8,510 bases of DNA from the NCBI GenBank assembly GCA_024641445.1, contig JAHEDA010000093.1, forward strand, positions 1 through 8,510, read 5' to 3'. Both the position numbers and the translations under genes were made by a program. The notes under the pieces were generated by a model that saw nothing but the letters and a program-made list of their open reading frames with translations, was not told where the DNA came from and searched no databases. Positions within the stretch are counted from its first letter, which is position 1. Each line of letters begins with the position of its first letter. This document shows positions 5,909 through 8,510 of this stretch, piece by piece. The stretch comes from Gammaproteobacteria bacterium (GTDB lineage Bacteria > Pseudomonadota > Gammaproteobacteria > UBA6429 > Thiohalophilaceae).

Positions 5909-6718
5909 ATGACAAAGATTGCCATTACGGGTGCCTCCGGTCGCATGGGCCGGGCCCTGCTTGAGGCGACGCACCAGGACGCTGAGGCGCAGGTCGCCGC
6001 CGCAATTGAACGTCCTGGCAGTTCCGTGATTGGCGTCGATGCGGGTGAACTGGCCGGGTTGGGTAACATCAATATTCCTATCAATGCCGATTTGGCCAAG
6101 GTGATCGGTCATGGTGATGTCTTGATCGACTTCACCCGCCCCGAGGTGACCCTCGCCAATCTCGCCATCTGTCGGCAGCACGGCAAGCGCATGGTCATTG
6201 GTACAACCGGTTTTAGTGATGAACAGAAGCAGCAGATTGCCGCCGCGGCGAAAGATATCGCCATCGTGTTTGCGCCCAATATGAGCGTGGGTGTGAACCT
6301 GTGTCTGAAGCTGCTGGACCTGGCCGCCCGTGTCATGGGTGAGTACACCGATATCGAGATCATCGAGGCCCACCACCGCCACAAGGTCGATGCCCCCTCA
6401 GGCACGGCCCTACGTATGGGCGAGGTGGTGGCCAATGCCCTCGGTCGCGACCTCAAAGACTGTGCCGTGTATGGCCGCGAGGGCAATACCGGTGAGCGTG
6501 AGCGCAAGACCATCGGTTTCGAGACCATCCGCGCCGGTGACATCGTGGGCGAACATACCGTGATGTTTGCCGATATTGGCGAGCGCGTGGAGATTACCCA
6601 CAAGGCCTCCAGCCGCATGACCTTTGCCAAGGGGGCGGTGCGCGCCGCCAACTGGCTGATGCAGAAAGATAAAGGACTGTATGACATGCAGGATGTGCTC
6701 GGCCTCAAATCGATCTAG
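5909..6718 (+). CDS. dapB: 4-hydroxy-tetrahydrodipicolinate reductase
   Basis: DapB uses NAD(P)H to reduce the product of DapA in the diaminopimelate pathway, supplying lysine and the cell-wall cross-linking residue. It has 269 residues (E. coli 273). The Rossmann glycine motif GASGRMGR lies at 8-15, with E34 and R35 at the position that contacts the cofactor ribose/phosphate in E. coli. IGTTGF is at 97-102 and the signature EAHHRHKVDAPSGTA at 153-167, with H155 and K159 corresponding to catalytic H159 and K163 of E. coli. The typical C-terminus YDMQDVLGL is present. The ATG at 5909 is preceded by AGGCGGGGA with good spacing. It follows dnaJ by 47 bases, so it may be partly co-transcribed with the chaperones. 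Confidence 0.98.
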   Translation: MTKIAITGASGRMGRALLEATHQDAEAQVAAAIERPGSSVIGVDAGELAGLGNINIPINADLAKVIGHGDVLIDFTRPEVTLANLAICRQHGKRMVIGTTGFSDEQKQQIAAAAKDIAIVFAPNMSVGVNLCLKLLDLAARVMGEYTDIEIIEAHHRHKVDAPSGTALRMGEVVANALGRDLKDCAVYGREGNTGERERKTIGFETIRAGDIVGEHTVMFADIGERVEITHKASSRMTFAKGAVRAANWLMQKDKGLYDMQDVLGLKSI

Positions 6719-6725
6719 CGCGAAA

Positions 6726-6741
6726 TGAATTCCGGTATTCA
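6726..6741 (+). promoter_or_regulatory. inverted repeat upstream of the carA promoter, possible operator
   Basis: TGAAT at 6726-6730 and ATTCA at 6737-6741 form a perfect inverted repeat with a six-base spacer, ending two bases before the predicted -35. The half-sites equal those of the enterobacterial ARG box (TGAAT-N4-ATTCA), but the spacer is two bases longer, so ArgR binding is uncertain. Confidence 0.35.
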
Positions 6742-6743
6742 CA

Positions 6744-6772
6744 TGGACATCACCGGGTGCGTTTTGTAAAAT
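6744..6772 (+). promoter_or_regulatory. sigma-70 promoter of carAB
   Basis: TGGACA at 6744-6749 (5 of 6) and TAAAAT at 6767-6772 (5 of 6) are separated by exactly 17 bases. Transcription would start around 6778-6780, in a CCCCGG stretch, giving a leader of about 90 bases that includes the intrinsic terminator before carA. Confidence 0.7.
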
Positions 6773-6810
6773 AACCCCGGTCTACAAGCAACTCCGACCT
6801 GAATTCCATC

Positions 6811-6843
6811 ACGGGAGCTCCCACAGGGTGCCTCCCGTTTTTT
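6811..6843 (+). terminator. intrinsic terminator / attenuator in the carA leader
   Basis: ACGGGAG at 6811-6817 pairs with CTCCCGT at 6832-6838, with an inner stem CCC (6820-6822) / GGG (6826-6828) and an ACA loop, followed by six T at 6838-6843. This is a well-formed intrinsic terminator. It ends only 25 bases before the carA start, leaving no room for a promoter between them, so carA transcripts must pass through it. The only antiterminator pairing I find is short: CTCC at 6792-6795 with GGAG at 6814-6817. Confidence 0.85.
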
Positions 6844-6868
6844 GCACGCGCAGTATTTGGAGGGTGAT

Positions 6869-8026
6869 TTGAGAAAACCGGCACTGTTGGTCCTACAAGA
6901 CGGTACCGTTTTTCGCGGTGAATCCATCGGTATTGATGGTCAAACGGTCGGCGAGGTGGTGTTCAACACCGCCCTCACAGGCTACCAGGAGATCCTCACC
7001 GACCCCTCCTATTCTCACCAGATCGTCACCCTAACCTATCCCCATATAGGCAATGTCGGAACAAATCCCGAAGATGAAGAGGCCAACGGCGTCTATGCCA
7101 GTGGCCTGATTGTGCGTGATGTCCCTGCGATCGCCAGTAACTGGCGCAGCCGCGAGTCACTCCCGGATTACCTCAAGCGCCACAAGATCGTGGCGATTGC
7201 CGATATCGATACCCGTAAGCTGACCCGTATCCTGCGCGAAAAGGGGGCCCAGAGCGGTTGCATCGTCGCCGGTGACAAGCTCGACGAAAAGAAGGCCCTC
7301 GCAACGGCCAAGGCCTTCCCCGGTCTAAAAGGAATGGACCTGGCCAAGGAGGTCACGACCCACCGCCCGTATGAGTGGGCGCAGGGCTCCTGGACCCTGG
7401 AGGGCGGTCTGCCTGAGGCCCCGCACCCGATGGATGAGATGTTGCCCTATCATGTTGTGGCCTTCGACTACGGCGTGAAGCGCAATATCCTGCGCATGTT
7501 GGTGGATAGGGGTTGCCGTTTGACGGTGGTGCCCGCCCAGACCCCCGCCGCTGAGGTACTCAAGTTAAAACCCCATGGGGTGTTTCTTTCTAATGGACCG
7601 GGTGACCCGGAGCCCTGTGACTATGCGATTAAGGCGATCCAGGACCTGGCGAAGTCCGGTATACCCATGTTCGGGATCTGTCTGGGTCATCAGTTGCTTG
7701 GTCTGGCCAGTGGTGCCAAGACCGTCAAGATGAAATTCGGTCATCACGGGGCCAACCATCCGGTGCAGGACATGACAAGCAAACGGGTGATGATCACGAG
7801 TCAGAATCACGGTTTCGCGGTGGATGAAAAGACTTTACCTGCGACCCTCAAGCCTACTCATCGCTCGCTGTTCGATGGGTCACTACAGGGAGTGGCCCGC
7901 ACCGATATCCCCGCCTTTAGCTTTCAGGGTCACCCCGAGGCGAGCCCTGGTCCACACGATGTGGCACCCTTGTTTGATCAGTTCATTGAGATGATCAAAC
8001 AGTATCGAGGGACGAGTGGCGTGTAG
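6869..8026 (+). CDS. carA: carbamoyl phosphate synthetase small (glutaminase) subunit
   Basis: CarA hydrolyses glutamine and channels ammonia to CarB for carbamoyl phosphate synthesis, the shared precursor of arginine and pyrimidines. The N-terminal domain (VGEVVFNT and TGYQEILTDPSYS) is followed by a class I glutamine amidotransferase domain with FGICLGHQ (nucleophile C271), HGFAVDE, and the GHPEASPGPHD segment (H355, E357), two residues offset from E. coli C269, H353 and E355. I choose TTG at 6869 because GGAGG lies at 6859-6863, five bases upstream, and the product begins RKPALLVLQDGT, aligning with E. coli MIKSALLVLEDGT; it has 385 residues (E. coli 382). The frame extends upstream to a TTG at 6842 inside the terminator T-run, an unlikely start. 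E. coli carA also initiates at UUG. Confidence 0.97.
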   Translation: MRKPALLVLQDGTVFRGESIGIDGQTVGEVVFNTALTGYQEILTDPSYSHQIVTLTYPHIGNVGTNPEDEEANGVYASGLIVRDVPAIASNWRSRESLPDYLKRHKIVAIADIDTRKLTRILREKGAQSGCIVAGDKLDEKKALATAKAFPGLKGMDLAKEVTTHRPYEWAQGSWTLEGGLPEAPHPMDEMLPYHVVAFDYGVKRNILRMLVDRGCRLTVVPAQTPAAEVLKLKPHGVFLSNGPGDPEPCDYAIKAIQDLAKSGIPMFGICLGHQLLGLASGAKTVKMKFGHHGANHPVQDMTSKRVMITSQNHGFAVDEKTLPATLKPTHRSLFDGSLQGVARTDIPAFSFQGHPEASPGPHDVAPLFDQFIEMIKQYRGTSGV

Positions 8027-8056
8027 CGAGGCACTCTCGACAAGCCACTTTCAACC

Positions 8057-8069
8057 AGCAACTAGAAAC
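8057..8069 (+). repeat. shared motif AGCAACTmGAwAC, copy before carB
   Basis: AGCAACTAGAAAC shares its first ten bases exactly with the dnaK copy and ends seven bases before the carB ATG, where no good Shine-Dalgarno is visible. Confidence 0.45.
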
Positions 8070-8076
8070 TGAATCT

Positions 8077-8510
8077 ATGCCAAAACGTACAGACATCGAT
8101 AGCATCCTAATCATCGGCGCAGGCCCGATCGTCATCGGCCAGGCCTGTGAATTTGATTACTCCGGGGCACAGGCCTGTAAGGCGCTGCGCGAGGAGGGCT
8201 ATCGGGTCATCCTGGTGAACTCCAATCCGGCCACGATCATGACCGACCCGGAGATGGCAGACGCGACCTACATCGAGCCCATCACCTGGCAGACGGTGGC
8301 GAAGATCATTGAGAAGGAACGCCCCGGCGCGTTACTGCCGACCATGGGTGGCCAGACCGCGCTGAACTGCGCACTGGATTTGGCCAAGCACGGTGTGTTG
8401 GAGAAATTCGGTGTCGAGATGATCGGTGCCGACCGCGACGCCATCGACAAGGCCGAGGACCGTGACCGCTTTCGGCAGGCGATGCGAAAGATTGGCCTCG
8501 ATATGCCTCG
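8077..8510 (+). CDS. carB: carbamoyl phosphate synthetase large subunit, N-terminal part
   Basis: CarB is the synthetase subunit with two ATP-grasp halves that form carbamoyl phosphate from bicarbonate, ammonia and two ATP. Only the first 144 codons are in the window; the E. coli protein has 1073 residues. The visible part is the pre-ATP-grasp domain of the first half: MPKRTDIDSILIIGAGPIVI, GQACEFDYSGAQACKALREE, NSNPATIMTDPEMADATYIE and PTMGGQTALNCAL, all nearly identical to E. coli. The ATG at 8077 gives the standard N-terminus; ribosome-site complementarity is poor. It lies 50 bases after carA with no hairpin between, consistent with one carAB transcript. Confidence 0.98.
   Translation, partial: MPKRTDIDSILIIGAGPIVIGQACEFDYSGAQACKALREEGYRVILVNSNPATIMTDPEMADATYIEPITWQTVAKIIEKERPGALLPTMGGQTALNCALDLAKHGVLEKFGVEMIGADRDAIDKAEDRDRFRQAMRKIGLDMP

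Noticed and set aside
5522..6382. A 286-codon open frame on the minus strand across dnaJ and dapB.
   Set aside because: It is antisense to two well-supported genes, crosses their spacer and has no recognisable domain.
6725..6769. A 14-codon small ORF (MNSGIHMDITGCVL) just after dapB, considered as a carAB leader peptide.
   Set aside because: It ends within the predicted -10 of the carAB promoter, so it is not in the carAB leader; it has no ribosome site and no run of Arg or pyrimidine-related codons.
6828..6872. A GTG-started 14-codon ORF whose TGA overlaps the carA TTG.
   Set aside because: It has no properly spaced ribosome site, and its start lies inside the terminator hairpin; the overlap is probably chance.

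Overview
This window is a conserved housekeeping block of the kind found in gammaproteobacteria: a heat-shock chaperone cluster followed by lysine and pyrimidine/arginine biosynthesis genes. The order is nadK (divergent, incomplete at the left edge), hrcA, grpE, dnaK, dnaJ, dapB, carA, carB (incomplete at the right edge). The proteins closely resemble their E. coli counterparts; DnaK, for example, keeps E. coli numbering at K70, T199 and the 389-393 linker. Together with an HrcA/CIRCE system, which E. coli lacks, and the dnaJ-dapB-carAB order, this suggests a free-living, moderately GC-rich gammaproteobacterium, perhaps near the Chromatiales. That placement is inference. No mobile element, CRISPR array, rRNA or tRNA was seen, and there is no gene-free stretch longer than about 160 bases.

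Left part (1-877): nadK runs leftward. It is separated by a 158-bp divergent regulatory region from rightward hrcA. That region carries a perfect CIRCE operator at 820-848, overlapping the likely hrcA promoter.

Chaperone part (878-5861): HrcA is the heat-shock repressor. GrpE, DnaK and DnaJ form the Hsp70 machine: DnaJ loads substrate and triggers ATP hydrolysis, and GrpE releases ADP. Besides CIRCE, I see sigma-32-like promoters before grpE (overlapping the hrcA stop) and before dnaK (overlapping the grpE stop). A strong inverted repeat between dnaK and dnaJ looks like a partial terminator. This arrangement would allow separate control of the repressor and the chaperones, and more DnaK than DnaJ.

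Metabolic part (5909-8510): dapB encodes the second committed step of diaminopimelate/lysine synthesis. carA and carB encode the two subunits of carbamoyl phosphate synthetase. A good sigma-70 promoter and an intrinsic terminator both lie between dapB and carA, with the terminator ending 25 bases before the carA start. This points to transcription attenuation in the carAB leader. carA appears to use a TTG start.

The genes are ordinary. The interest is in the intergenic control signals, including a 13-base motif shared just upstream of the dnaK, dnaJ and carB start codons.
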